NCBI GenBank assembly: GCA_012064415.1
Contig: SSNU01003055.1
Location: 1 to 23,492 of the forward strand
Direction: 5' to 3'
Source: Gyrodactylus bullatarudis
Taxonomy: Eukaryota > Platyhelminthes > Monogenea > Gyrodactylidea > Gyrodactylidae
Length of the DNA: 23,492 bases
Each line of letters starts with the position of its first letter. Within the stretch, counting starts at the first letter, position 1. Positions 1 through 11,488 of this stretch are shown in pieces. The position numbers and the translations under genes are program-made. The notes below the pieces were generated by a model. That model ran no database searches and was not told where the DNA came from. It saw only the letters and a list, made by a program, of their open reading frames with translations.

Positions 1-787
1 CTAGATCGGCAGAAATCTCGCCTGATGGGAGTTTGACGTCGCCACCATGGCCTTTGAGTCTGAGAGATGGCATCTTAACGTGAGGAAGGTTGATCTTGGG
101 CTTCTTGAGACTGCCTGATGCGTCAATGTCGAAGTCGCCCTCAACCTTGGGCATATCGGCCTCCAAGGAGACATCGCCCTTGGGTAGTTTAGCGCTCAGA
201 TCAACTGTAGGTAGTTTGACGTCGCCAGTCTTGATAGAAGGCATGTCAATCTTTGGTGTCTTGATCTTCCATTTCTTGCCCTTGATGTCAACTTTGGCGT
301 CTGGTCCTTCTAGGTCAACCTCGGCAGAGGCGTCGGGGAGTTTAACCTCTCCGGAGACCTCGCCTGTGGGTAAGCGTGCGTCTGCTGAGCCTTTCATGTT
401 GAATGAAGGCATTTTGACGTGTGGCAAGTGAATCTTGGGCATGTTAACGCCGCCTGAGACGCTTGCGTCTAGGTCTGCGTCTAGCTTCGGTGCATCTGCG
501 TCGATGGAGAGATCTCCCTTAGGCAGCTTAGCGTCTGTCTTGAATGATGGCATGTTGATGTTCAATTTGGGAGTCTTGAATTTGTACTTCTTGCCGCCCT
601 TTGCGTCAATATCGACTCCGGCTCCTTCAACGTCGATGTCGCCGGAGACTTCTGGCATATCTAGATCGGCAGAAATCTCGCCTGATGGGAGTTTGACGTC
701 GCCACCATGGCCTTTGAGTCTGAGAGATGGCATCTTAACGTGAGGAAGGTTGATCTTGGGCTTCTTGAGACTGCCTGATGCGTCAAT
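1..787 (-). repeat. Coding tandem repeats of AHNAK type, 660-bp period
   Basis: Positions 1-127 and 661-787 are identical base for base, giving a period of 660 bp or 220 codons. Each 220-residue period consists of two related units of about 105-115 residues. Both begin with a KxxLPHVKMPS motif, pass through a VSG/LPD acidic stretch and a KGxKxKxKTPK stretch, and end in KLPKGD plus an acidic MPK/APK segment. The array continues beyond the left edge. The exact identity suggests recent duplication or gene conversion of the unit. Confidence 0.85.
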
Positions 788-2428
788 TCTTGTATTTTTC
801 CCAATTGTATTAAGATTCTCTTCTGTGTCCACACCTATTTCTGGACTCGGTATTTTTATTCCGATTCTTTCTACATTCACGTCGCCACTTAATTTCTTTT
901 CTATATATTCATTTTCTTTTCTCTTCATTCTTTTAGAATCCTTTTTATAGTCTGTCATATCTATATCTAGTCCAGCACCTCTTCCTATAACGTAATCTTC
1001 TCTCCTTAATTTCTTTTTTTTCTTTTTCTTGCACTCGTCCGAATCTGATTTATTTGGTGAGATTTGCATTTCCTTCTCTAGTTTATGCTTCTTTCTCTTC
1101 AATTCTTTCAATTTCAAAGTCTCTTCCTCATACTCCACTCTTATCGATTCATTTTCGATTTGTTGTCTCTTCATTCTTCTGACTCGCTTCAATGTTTCGA
1201 TTTCTTCATCTAATTTTTGAACCTCTCTGTTCTTGTTATCCATGCTGAGTGTTCGTATTCTTTGGCGGTCAACTGTGCCATATTCCTGCAAGGCTATACG
1301 TTTTATCTCCCTCTTCCGGTAGTCACGAACTGCTTCGTTCCATATATCGACATGGGGAAGATTCAAATCTATTACAATAGCATCCCATAGATGAGCTTCC
1401 TCTCTATCTCTAATAATAATTCTGCGTTCACTTTTTGATCGTTTCATTGGTCTTTTTAAAGTAGTATTGCCTCCTACAGCAATGTTACCGAGATCAATAT
1501 GTGGTAGTGTAGCTGTCCTATCCAAGTTTCGTGGATTTTTGTTATTTCTACTTCGATAGGTTTCTATAATTATATTTTCTACATCAATTGGAATTTGCTC
1601 TGGTGACCGTTTAATAACTTTTGACTTGGGTATTCCTTCATCTTGTAGGTTCTGTTGTTTTGATATGCTTTTAAATTCCCTTTTTGCCTCCTTGGGAATC
1701 TTTTTCTTTGGTTTTCTCGCTTTGACTGTTTTGACATCTATAACTGGTTTTCTTTTGTTAACAGATGGAATTACTCTCTCTTCCATGTCAAAAATTTCAA
1801 TTTTTGAATCTCGTGACATTGAATTTCTAATACGGGTTAGAATGGTTGAGCTTAATCCTGAACTATTCTGTGATCTATTTTCTTCAAGATCTAGGGTTAA
1901 ACTTTTGGGTTTTCTTGGCCAAGTTAGTCTCCATTTATTCTGTGTTTCATTTGATATTTTTGGGTGAATCGGATTGTCGAAATTTTCATCTCTATTAGTA
2001 TTTCCTTCTCTGTTAAAACTACTTTTAAATTCGAATTTATTATCCTTTATTTGAGAAGGTCGCTTTGTGATTATAGTCGGATTTGTCGTTACATCTTCAT
2101 TATTTTTACAAATTTTTTGAAAAGATTTACTTTTTGTTATATTGGTCTCAATCAAATGAACCGATGTTGACTGATTAATGTCATCTCCAGTACATTCCTT
2201 TAAAACATTGACAGTTGCTTGCATTGCAGCAACACAACGGTCGAATACTTCACGATTTTCTGGCTTCTCTAGCCAAGTTTCTGTCTGTTGATCATAAATT
2301 TGTCTGGAGTTATCCACATGTATTCCATTTGTAGCGGAATCACTGTGAGAAGTTGAGGTTACATTTGCTTGAATATTTTCTGTCGGTCGAATATCTTCTG
2401 AAGACCTTTCTTCTGAATTCTTTTCCAT
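1..2428 (-). CDS. AHNAK-like giant repeat protein, N-terminal part (runs off left edge)
   Basis: One open frame of 809 codons with no stop, read from the ATG at 2426-2428 to the window edge. An in-frame TAA lies 26 codons upstream (2504-2506) with no ATG between, which fixes this start unless a coding exon is spliced in. Residues 1-547 are polar and basic, with basic clusters (RKPKKKIPK), a charged coiled-coil-like segment at about residues 396-456 and a run of seven lysines at 467-473. From I548 the protein becomes an AHNAK/desmoyokin-type array with recurrent KMPS, KLPKGD, ADMPKVEGD and KIKTPK motifs. AHNAK proteins are very large scaffold proteins of membrane and cytoskeleton, built from such repeats. 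The repeat part matches that family; I do not recognise the N-terminal part and see no PDZ domain. The repeat part is about half GC with GC-ending codons, while the N-terminal part is near one-third GC. Same locus, fusion or misassembly are discussed in the findings. Confidence 0.8.
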   Translation of the reverse strand, partial: MEKNSEERSSEDIRPTENIQANVTSTSHSDSATNGIHVDNSRQIYDQQTETWLEKPENREVFDRCVAAMQATVNVLKECTGDDINQSTSVHLIETNITKSKSFQKICKNNEDVTTNPTIITKRPSQIKDNKFEFKSSFNREGNTNRDENFDNPIHPKISNETQNKWRLTWPRKPKSLTLDLEENRSQNSSGLSSTILTRIRNSMSRDSKIEIFDMEERVIPSVNKRKPVIDVKTVKARKPKKKIPKEAKREFKSISKQQNLQDEGIPKSKVIKRSPEQIPIDVENIIIETYRSRNNKNPRNLDRTATLPHIDLGNIAVGGNTTLKRPMKRSKSERRIIIRDREEAHLWDAIVIDLNLPHVDIWNEAVRDYRKREIKRIALQEYGTVDRQRIRTLSMDNKNREVQKLDEEIETLKRVRRMKRQQIENESIRVEYEEETLKLKELKRKKHKLEKEMQISPNKSDSDECKKKKKKKLRREDYVIGRGAGLDIDMTDYKKDSKRMKRKENEYIEKKLSGDVNVERIGIKIPSPEIGVDTEENLNTIGKNTRIDASGSLKKPKINLPHVKMPSLRLKGHGGDVKLPSGEISADLDMPEVSGDIDVEGAGVDIDAKGGKKYKFKTPKLNINMPSFKTDAKLPKGDLSIDADAPKLDADLDASVSGGVNMPKIHLPHVKMPSFNMKGSADARLPTGEVSGEVKLPDASAEVDLEGPDAKVDIKGKKWKIKTPKIDMPSIKTGDVKLPTVDLSAKLPKGDVSLEADMPKVEGDFDIDASGSLKKPKINLPHVKMPSLRLKGHGGDVKLPSGEISADL

Positions 2429-3990
2429 TGTGTCTTCTCTGATCTCTGAATGAGAAATAAAAATCTTTTCAAAATCTTTTTTTCTAAAATAGTAATCCGA
2501 AAGTTATAAAAATTTTTATGAAGAAGTCTTAACTCTGTTTAGTTAGTTGATTACAGAGATAATGAAACTTCACTTAGACTTGAAAATGTTAAACACTTTG
2601 TCATATCAAAGAGCTAACACTGAAATTTGAGTGGTTTTATCAATTGTTCGGGCATTTTACCAATTCCATTTAAGAAGGCACACAAACAAAATTTTTACAA
2701 TTAGCCAATCAAATTGGATTATCACTCTCTCTAATATGATATATTGTGTTTGAAGATTGTGTTATAGACAGACATGAAATTTTATTTTATGAATATAGAA
2801 TTATGTATCTTTTATATGTATATGTATTTAATATATATTCAGATAGAATTTTATTCAGTAAAATATGGGTATATCCATCTTACAATGGATAGATTGGTAC
2901 ATATGAAACACACACACTATGCATGCATTGCATATATACAATAATATTATTTATCGTTGAGTGGAAATCTTGCATGTGTTCAATTTGAATTCTATATGTA
3001 ATCCTATTCACATGTATTAGAAATAAAAAACGTGTAGAATGGTTGGAACTTACTGTCGAAATGTTTTTGACGATTTGAATAATTACTTTGATCCAATAAT
3101 CATTCGAAAGAAAGCCTACTTATTTGATCACTCCTTAACAATCTTTCATAACCGTGTTAAATAATTTTCATCATCTTCATAATATAACTAGGTTGATACT
3201 TCTTATTAATACGTAATTTCAGAATATCGAACAAAAAGAAAAAGACGAGTCAATTGGAGTCATTAGTCAAACTATTACTACTAATTTAGAAATAAAAATC
3301 AATACTAAGATCAACAGTATAATTCATCAAGATCAACAGAAAAAAAGAAGGATGAAGAGAAAATACAACTCACTCATAGGCAATAAAATTTCATAATAAC
3401 AACAACTATTTTTTCACACCAAATTCTGATGCACGCGCGTTAGTTTAAAGCAGATAGTTTACGAATATTTCTACCACTCTCTGATAAAATCTATGACCAA
3501 TAATATAATTAATTTATACTTTACTCAAAAATGATTGGCTCAGAGAATGTATGTTGTTCGTTATTCTATTTTTTCTTGTTCTTCTAAAGATTATTATATT
3601 GAGCTGTATTGTCTTCTTTAACTTCTCGTTAGCATACATGTATAAATATTCATGTTTTCTCTCTAATATAATTTTGCCTTGACAGTGTAGAATATCAATA
3701 AAAATTGTATTATTAATGCTCTGACGATATCAAACAAAAAGTAATAAGTATGCATAATGATTTTTAACGTACAATGTGTTAATTACTAAAGGCTTGAAGT
3801 AATCTATTTCATTGATTATTTACTTTTTCTCGTAAATTGTTAGGAACATTTTAAATTTTAGTAACTTATTTAGGAAAGAAATGCTTAGAAAATCCCGTTG
3901 GCAGCTCAACTCAGAAAAAAATATGGCAAGTTGATTCAGCCAAAACCAGCAAATACACCTAATAACCGATTTTTATCGAATATAAGTAGA
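2429..3990. other. AT-rich non-coding DNA upstream of the AHNAK-like exon
   Basis: I see no open frame with coding character on either strand, no RNA gene and no clear repeat. The stretch probably holds the 5' leader, an intron and the promoter of the minus-strand gene. I found no TATA/CCAAT arrangement convincing enough to mark. Short CA and TA runs occur near 2909-2940. Confidence 0.5.
2446..2465 (-). promoter_or_regulatory. Possible 3' splice site just upstream of the AHNAK-like start codon
   Basis: On the minus strand a T-rich tract ends in TTCAG at 2446, 17 bases before the ATG. It has the form of an animal splice acceptor. If used, the ATG exon starts at 2445 and the 5' leader lies in an upstream exon that I could not locate. 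This is inference from a short motif. Confidence 0.35.
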
Positions 3991-4284
3991 TCATCTACTT
4001 TCACGATAAGAAGGAGGAAAATTTAGAAAAAATCCATTGTAAGAAAATTGTGGCATGTTTCAAATCTCGAGTTAGCCCCAAAATCCCGTTTGGTGAACTT
4101 TAAGTTGAAAATTTTTGTTGATTTCAAAGTGAGAGATTGATCAATTGTTGATTTTTAGGATCACAATGAGGCAAGAAAACCGATTACCACCATAAAACTC
4201 AAGATGAAATAGTCATTTTCAGGGATCTTGATCAAAAAATTGAGAATTCTGTAAAAATCATAAATTCCCATCTTCATATTAACT
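3991..4284 (-). repeat. Dispersed repeat, copy 1 (single arm)
   Basis: Read on the minus strand, this stretch matches, with scattered differences, the repeat at 16978-17658. Shared landmarks in order are AGTTAATATGAAGATG at the 4284 end, ATTTATGATTTTTACA, GGTAATCGGTTTTC, TTGTGATCCTAAAAAT, a TTTCAACTTAAAGTTCA segment, and TTATCGTGAAAG near 4000. Here the order is continuous and there is no inverted arm, so this copy shows what the family looked like before the palindrome formed in copy 2. No open frame is seen. Confidence 0.7.
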
Positions 4285-4354
4285 AACGCAATAAACTCCA
4301 GAGCTTTATAGGTGAATATTCCCTCGACTTCTAAATCCTAACGATTAGTATTTC

Positions 4355-4620
4355 GAAGAAAAAAGGATGCCGAAAGTGAGGTATAAGCACTATATCTCAG
4401 GCATACTCATCAGCCTCTTACATGCCAAATATATAGTAAAATACCCCCGTTGGACATGATGTCACATAGATGTCCTCTCCTCCCACAACCAACACAAGAG
4501 AGCCAATCAGATTTTATCATATTTTTCTTTGTATTTTACTATATATTTGGCATGTAAGAGGCTGATGAGTATGCCTGAAATATAGCGCTTATTCCTCACT
4601 TTCGGCATCCTTTTTTCTTC
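4355..4620. mobile_element. MITE-like hairpin, 90-bp terminal inverted repeats
   Basis: Positions 4355-4444 and 4531-4620 are reverse complements over 90 bp with 3 mismatches and no gaps, separated by an 86-bp spacer. The ends read GAAGAAAAAAGGATGCC and its complement. The size (266 bp), long arms and lack of coding capacity fit a non-autonomous foldback/MITE element. I see no clear target-site duplication (left flank AGTATTTC, right flank AATATGCT), so transposition is inferred. RNA read through either strand would fold into a long hairpin. Confidence 0.75.
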
Positions 4621-7600
4621 AATATGCTCTCAACGTTTGCACAGCTAACAGAAGACATTAAGAATTATATGTCTACAATAGATTAGTATTTCATTAAAAA
4701 CCCAAAATTTCTATTATTGTGAATAATCATTACGGATGAGGAGAAAGCAGCAGAGAATTGAACGAACATAAATCTATATTTGATCAACAAAATCAGAAAT
4801 TTTTCACGAGCATTTTTCAGAACTCATTCCCATCTATATTTTTGTTTTGTTAAGTTTTTTAGATACTTGTTTTAATTATTGTTTTGGTGCCTAGAGATCC
4901 CATCTCATCAAAGTTATAACTATAAAAACACGCGTTGAAATTTCATCAAACGAGGATTATTCAGTGTTCACAAATGCAAAAAAGTTAAGTTACTGGATTA
5001 TAAGAAAGAATGAGAAGTAGTTAATAATTTATTGATTTCTCAAAGAGAGAGAAAAAAACTACTAAATAGAATGAATAAAAGAGAGATTATCGATTTCAAT
5101 GTAAATGCATGAAAAATATACCTAGCCTGTGTAAGGAAGGATCATGACTCATCTTGCTATCTATGCACGAATAGATTTTTTCTCTTTTTTTCTATATGTA
5201 TTCATTAGTATGTGCAGTTTTATTTTTACACTCTACGCCTAAAAGTAATAACCATAATATCTCTATGCTAAAACTAAATTTTCTTCTTATATTCAGGATT
5301 AAAGTATCATGAGTCATTTTGGGATGAAAAAAAGAATGAGGTTACTTTACAATCTGCAGAGAGACGTAGAACGATATTTATTTCTACATTCTAGTTATCG
5401 ATTTTCTCTCGATCTTGGAAAATTTTATTTTAAATTTAATCAACATCAAGATGGAATGAATTTTCGGTAGATCTAAAATCCCAGAAACGCTAGCAATTTT
5501 TGAGAACATTACTTAATAGGACTAGATTTCAATTACAAAATGCTTACTCTTACAATTTGTTCAAATTTTTGGATAACATTATTTTTTCGATGGTGAGATA
5601 ACAGGACCGAAATTTCATTTTTAGCCATTCAACAACAAATTTACCTCTATTAGTTATTGATTTTTAAAGGGTTAAGTAAATGGTTAGAGAATATTTTTCA
5701 AGTTATACCAGAAAAGTTGTAATTTTATGAGGGTAACACTCTACAAACATAGTTCTTGTACACAACAGAGAATGTATTTTATGCTTGACCTTATCTTGTA
5801 TTTTATATTCAAACATGTACGCATAAAATTTTCCTCTTTTAACCAATCGATAATTTTTCGTTTCAAATCAACATGTATTATATGTCATATAATTATGAAA
5901 TCGGAATTAAACTTTCATACGATTGTGAGGGGATTCCTAAAACCTCATTTTCACCTTATCAATGCGAAATCTATAAAATCCATCTTTAAAGTTCAATGAG
6001 CATATTCGATTTCCACGACTAATTTTGATCTTGATGAGCAAGATTTGTTAAAATTAAAAGTTTTAATAGACGAAATCCCCATGATTAAAAAATGATTTTA
6101 TGCCTGGATATTAAAAAATACGTCATTCTGGAAATTTCGAAATTTTAAAAATCGAGAATTCTTGTTTTCTGATTTACTTCATATCCCCTACTAAGGGGAA
6201 TAATCTAAGTGACAGTCACGCTATAAACCTTTGCCGAGTTAAGCTTGAGAAATTATATTAACTTTGATGATAATTCAATGTTCTATCAAAATATTTCAAA
6301 TAAACCTACTTTTTTCATCATATCAAAATGTATTTTTCAGAAATTCACATTGAATGAAATTTTTGCAAAAAGTAAATTGAGATTGGTTCATACAAGAATT
6401 TCCGAATAATCACTTTTAGTACTTTTCATATCATTTCCAACAATATATAGGTATTTCTGTAAATAACGTGACTTTTTAGATTAAATCTATAGATCATCAT
6501 TGATTTGAAATAATATCAAAGCAGGTCATTCGTTCAAATTATGCGTTTCATATCATCATCATCGTCGTACAAACGGCAGTAATTTTTGAATTACATTTAC
6601 TAAAGATTATTTTGGTTTTTACTGCTTTAACCGTATAGTGACGATAAGAAAACTAATTAATATAAATAAGACTCTAACGAGAAATCTATGGTTCCTTCAA
6701 AGAAAGTCTATTCTCTAGCTAGATAAATAATAAATCTTACTTGGTTATTTTTATCAGAGTTTAGATATCTCTTAGAGACTTTGTGGGATTTTTGAGATTT
6801 TTTCGCCGAAATTATAAAATAACTGCGTAATAACTGAGAATTTCCGACTTTGAATAATCGCCCTCTATAGGACGAATCTCACGAAAGGGTTAATAAAGCG
6901 TCCTTATTCATATCCAGGGCAAAGTATAACTTTAGATAAGACTTTTATTATTTTCTACAAAACTCTCTTTATGAATAATTTTCTTTCAAATTTACATGAT
7001 TTATTCATCAGTGATAATTATAATTATTGCAACAAAATTCTCTTTGCCTATTATTAAGGAGACGATGTCAGAAAAGCAAATACAAATTTGAAACCTAAAG
7101 GGCAATTTTGAAAAATAAAACAACACGGGATCTTTGAATAACTATAGTAGCCCACAATAATGGCACATGAGAAATTAGGTTCCAGCAAACTTGTAGTAAA
7201 TGTCCATGGAGAAGTATATATACCTATTTTTTTCCAATGTATTCTCCCTCGAACAGGGATATATATTTCACATGTGCGTAACAAGATTGGACATGCTTTT
7301 GTTAAGCTGTTGTTTTCTTTTTATTGAAAACTCATAGTGTTAGTATGTGGGAGGGGGGTAGGCTCGAAGTTGAATCACCTGATTTTATGAATGATTATGT
7401 GTGCCCTGATCCAATTCACTAACGATATGTCTAAGACGTTTTTCTTGTCTGGGAGGAATTCACACAAATCAAGTTATCAATATTCGTAGCTTCTACATTG
7501 TTCAGTTGGGTAAAAGTTGTCTAGTTAATCAAAAATTATTTCACAAAATTTTGCCTAGAAATAATTTTATCATGATTTATTGAAAGAAACTAATCAACGG

Positions 7601-10535
7601 AATTATAAATTTCATGCTGTTAAAAATAGTTTAGATTTATTATTTTTCATGAAAATATAAATTTAGAGAATATTGAGTACGTCCAAAATTTGTTTACTTG
7701 AAACCAGAAGCATCTAAAGAGTTGAATTTGAAATAGCTCATAGATTATTTAAGCAAAATTACAGGCGGTTTCATTATCTTTACAACATGGCAACAATTTT
7801 TCGATTTTACAACAAATTTCGATTTTTTAAAACTTTGAGCAAAAAATTCAAAAATGGCAAAGGGATCAAAAAGAATTATCTTCTCGTTCAGGAATATAAA
7901 AGAAAATCGAATTCGCTAAATGCTACCCAAGGATTCGCCATTCCTTGTTGGGATTTTTTGTGGAATTATTTTGTATTAACGAACTTAATACCCATAAAAT
8001 CCCAGCATTCATCAATTCGTTATTTATCTAACAAGTTATTGAATATATTTTAATGTTTATTCAATCATATTCAAAATAGCAGTAGTTAAAATTGTTGCTC
8101 ATTTTAATTTCTGGTTCAAAAAATTTATGTTTTTCGAAAAAAATTTGTTGTTAGTCTTTTTATTTAATTTAAGATTTGAATGCAAAACTTTTTCTGACCC
8201 TTTTCATTTCGCATTAAGAAAAAAAAGTAATAAGCATCAAATAATTAGAAAATAGAAAATTCCAAGGAATGGTATAATACTGATTTTGACCAAGAATTAA
8301 ATTCAATAAAATCAACTTCAGATCGTCTGAATTCTTTTTCAAAGTTGAAAAGTAATTTTTCTCACAAAAGCATACTTGGCATAAAACTTGGCTCGTAACT
8401 ATTTCACGATCATGTTATACTTTTTCATTACGTTCCAAAATTTTTTTAAACATTAAATATCAAAATATATCTTGAAATGAAATCAAAGAGACGAAAATTT
8501 ATTTTTGATCGAGTTCGAATGCTAGTAACTTTTCAGAAATCAGTTTTGATTTCTTCTAATGAATTTTCATTGGACCAATCTGATTGATGAAAATTTACTA
8601 TTTTTATAAAACTAGTCTATTACATAAATAATTTTTGAGATATTTTTTTTTAATTCAGAAATATTTACTTATCTTAGAGTCATGTAAGTTTTAATTTATT
8701 CTAAAACTTGAAAAAGAAAAAATATTGATAAAGTGAATATATGAAACTATGCTAATAATGCTGTGGGTTTATTTGACCTCGCCATAAACAAAAGAATAAA
8801 ACAATAATGCATAAACTAAATTTATTCTTTCTTACATCAAATTTTGAATTGTAAACTGTTTTTTTATCGATTGAAAAGCAGATTTTTAGAATTTATTTGA
8901 AATATGCATAAATTTTGCATTCGGTCTAATAAGAGTACGGTAAACTGCAAGCAGTAAATATACTCAAGATTTCTGGCCCTTACTAAGTTTTCACTGCTCA
9001 AATATTGTATACAAACTATACTGCATAGCATGCAGTGCATACTATCATAACTGAATACATTTTTTGACAGAAATAAAAACATATTCATTTAGGACACAGA
9101 AAGTTTTCCAAATTTTCTTTATCAAAAAGAAATTTTCGAAAGAAAAGGTTGAAAGATATCAACAGCAAAATCTAAACTTAATTCAAGTTTTAACAAAAAG
9201 TTAGTAAATATAGTGCTTCAAACTGATTATTTACATAATGATTACTCGTATCCTATTGGTCTAAGCTTCAAAAACTCCTAATTGGTGAACAAATCCAGCA
9301 GAGATTTCCATTAAACAACATGGTACAGTTATCAAATTTTTTTTCATTTAGTCTGTCTTGTAAAGATCAACAATACCAATATTTTTCCAAATCAAGATTC
9401 CCTATTTCAAGTTAAAATAGTTAATGATTAAAATAAAACTAACATTTACTTTTTTTATACAGACAAAATTATTGTTTCTGACATTAATGGACGTTAAACG
9501 CCCTTTTTAGCCACCAAAAAAGTTCATGAAAATTTTGATTTTTCAACATCAAGATTATTATTGGAGAATATTTAAATTAAGTTTTTTCGCCAATCAAGAC
9601 TAGGTATTTAACCCTCACATTGTTGGCTCAGTGGATATAATATACAATACAGTACTTTCTCAGATGATAATTTGAACTGGAAAATACTTTTTTCACCTTT
9701 GATTAAAAAGAGAATTTAGTAAGCTACGAGAATATGTATAATTCATAAAGATTCAAAAAGCTTTTAACTGAGGCTAACCATAGTTTTAAGAAAACAACCT
9801 TCCAATGTAAATCGATAGCTCGATATCTCTCATAGTTTAGAAGATAACTAGTTTTAGAGCCAAAAATGATAAGCTGGTCTCAATTTCGGTAATACTCATC
9901 AGTGTGAAACATACCACACGATTGAAATGATAGAATGTAAACCATTTTAAAAGCGGCATTGAACAAATTAGATATCTGGCCAAGTTCAACAATTTCAAAA
10001 TCAAGGTATTGTTAGACGTCAAGAGATAATAATTATATTGAAATACTGAAAGATAGCAATTTTTCATACTCTTCCTGTTAACCATATGAAGAGGGAGGAA
10101 AGCGGCCAGATGAATATCGGAAGTTGAAAATAGATTTAAATAATAAGAATAATAATGTCTAGTCTGAAAGAGATATTTTATTATCATAAATCCAGAAAAT
10201 TTTATAATAAGCAATAAAACAGCGTTAAAAATGAACGAGAAAAGATGTTATTCATTGATTCTCACAAATTGGTAAACTTTAATAATAAATACAGTAAATA
10301 CAGACAATTTATTATCAAAAAAATTAAAATGTGAAGCTATTTGACATGAAGATGAGAATTTACTAATTTTACAAAATACTCAATATTTTTCTCCGGATTC
10401 ACAGAAGAAATAATTTTTTGAATCCTAAAACGGAATGACCTGATTAGATGTGGATATTCCAAAAAAATTCAATCTGACCAAAATTAAGCCGTTTTTTGAA
10501 TTTCGAAAATGCACCAAATTTCCACTTTTTCAACT
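4621..10535. other. About 5.9 kb of AT-rich sequence without recognisable genes
   Basis: Only short, AT-driven open frames occur here, for example at 5727-5999 (+), 7054-7284 (-), 7787-8053 (+) and 9837-10214 (-). None shows a recognisable domain, codon bias or supporting context, and I do not call them genes. Small features include a short hairpin at 6184-6199 (CCCCT/AGGGG) and a tRNA A-box-like motif at 9622-9632. Otherwise I see nothing. Confidence 0.5.
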
Positions 10536-10985
10536 TTTTTTATCGATTTTGACGATTCGAAGCAGTTAAATGCAGATATTCGGGATTAACGTTAGACAAA
10601 GAATTCGAATTTGGCCATAGAGATAGTGAACATCCTACTGTTTCCGAGAAAAGGTAAGACTTCTAGATTTTGGATAATTTGCCTTCGTGATAATTTGGGA
10701 ATGTGTAAGAAAGAAATATATGCCACTGATGATGCTTTAAGAAATACGTATATGGTTTTTAAATATATTTCTTTCTTACACATTCCAAAATTATGAATTC
10801 AAGTGGATACTTGGACGTTTTTGATAAACAACGTGAATTATTCGTGGTAATCGAAAAATTCAAATGGTTAGATTTTCCACAGTAATGACGAATTTCAGTG
10901 AACTTCCACAAGTGAATTCGAATTCTTCGTTCAATTTTGAAATATCTGCATTTAACTGCTTCGAGTCATCAAAATCGATAAAAAT
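10536..10985. repeat. Nested inverted repeat, outer arms about 75 bp
   Basis: Around 10536-10613 and 10914-10985 the sequence reads as inverted arms. The outer 44 bp, from TTTTTATCGATTTTG through GCAGTTAAATGCAGATATT, align with 2 mismatches. The inner part diverges and then realigns at AAGAATTCGAATT. A second, separate inverted repeat (10690-10794) sits near the centre. The approximately 450-bp concentric layout resembles a decayed foldback/MITE-type element. No coding frame or target-site duplication is evident. Confidence 0.6.
10690..10794. repeat. Tight hairpin, 31-bp arms
   Basis: Positions 10690-10720 and 10764-10794 are reverse complements over 31 bp with a single mismatch (core AATGTGTAAGAAAGAAATAT), separated by 43 bp. 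It sits in the middle of the larger 10536-10985 inverted repeat. A transcript would form a stem in the size range of small-RNA precursors, but nothing in the sequence shows that it is transcribed. Confidence 0.75.
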
Positions 10986-11488
10986 TTTGAGTAAAGAAGG
11001 CGCAAAACATCAATGACTACTAGAGATTTTCGATTTCTAGACTGGGTCGGAATCTGAATTGACTCTTCAAGAGAATTCGAATGATGTATAAAACATTTGG
11101 TCCAAAACAAATTTATAAACTGGTTGCAATAGAAAAAAATAGATTTCGTATTGAACTTGAGGAACTTGAACTTTAACTTGCTGAATTTTATTTTGGCCAT
11201 TTTTCTCCAAGATAGAAACTGAAAAAAATTAAACCACATTCTCATTGAAAATATTTAAATTGAAAATCTATCCCCAATGACTACGCTTCTTTATTAATAA
11301 TTACAATTATGTTTGAATATAAAAAATCTCTCAATCCTAATTTCAGTCACAAAAGTTGATAAACTGGTGCAAACTTCGATTGGTGAAGATCCAAAATCTT
11401 CACAAATTTTCAAAGCATATAAAATTACTTTGAATCATTTCGAAAATTACCGTTACTAAGGATTTTTGGCTAATCTGAAGAAAATTTT

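Noticed and set aside
90..743. Plus-strand open frames at 90-431 and 435-743
   Set aside because: They lie opposite the long uninterrupted minus-strand AHNAK-like frame, and their Ser/Pro-rich composition mirrors the repeat codons.
1626..2170. Plus-strand open frames over the AHNAK-like N-terminal region
   Set aside because: Antisense shadows of the minus-strand coding sequence; hydrophobic runs arise from Lys/Asn-rich codons read backwards.
7054..7284. Minus-strand 76-residue frame containing Trp and Cys residues
   Set aside because: No recognisable motif, no splice or promoter context and no second exon; its length is unremarkable in AT-rich DNA.
9837..10214. Minus-strand 125-residue frame
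   Set aside because: The longest isolated frame in the desert, but low in complexity (L, F, Y, I, N) and without domain signal or codon bias.
10952..11245. Minus-strand 97-residue frame
   Set aside because: It overlaps the right arm of the nested inverted repeat and reads as K/F/S low complexity.
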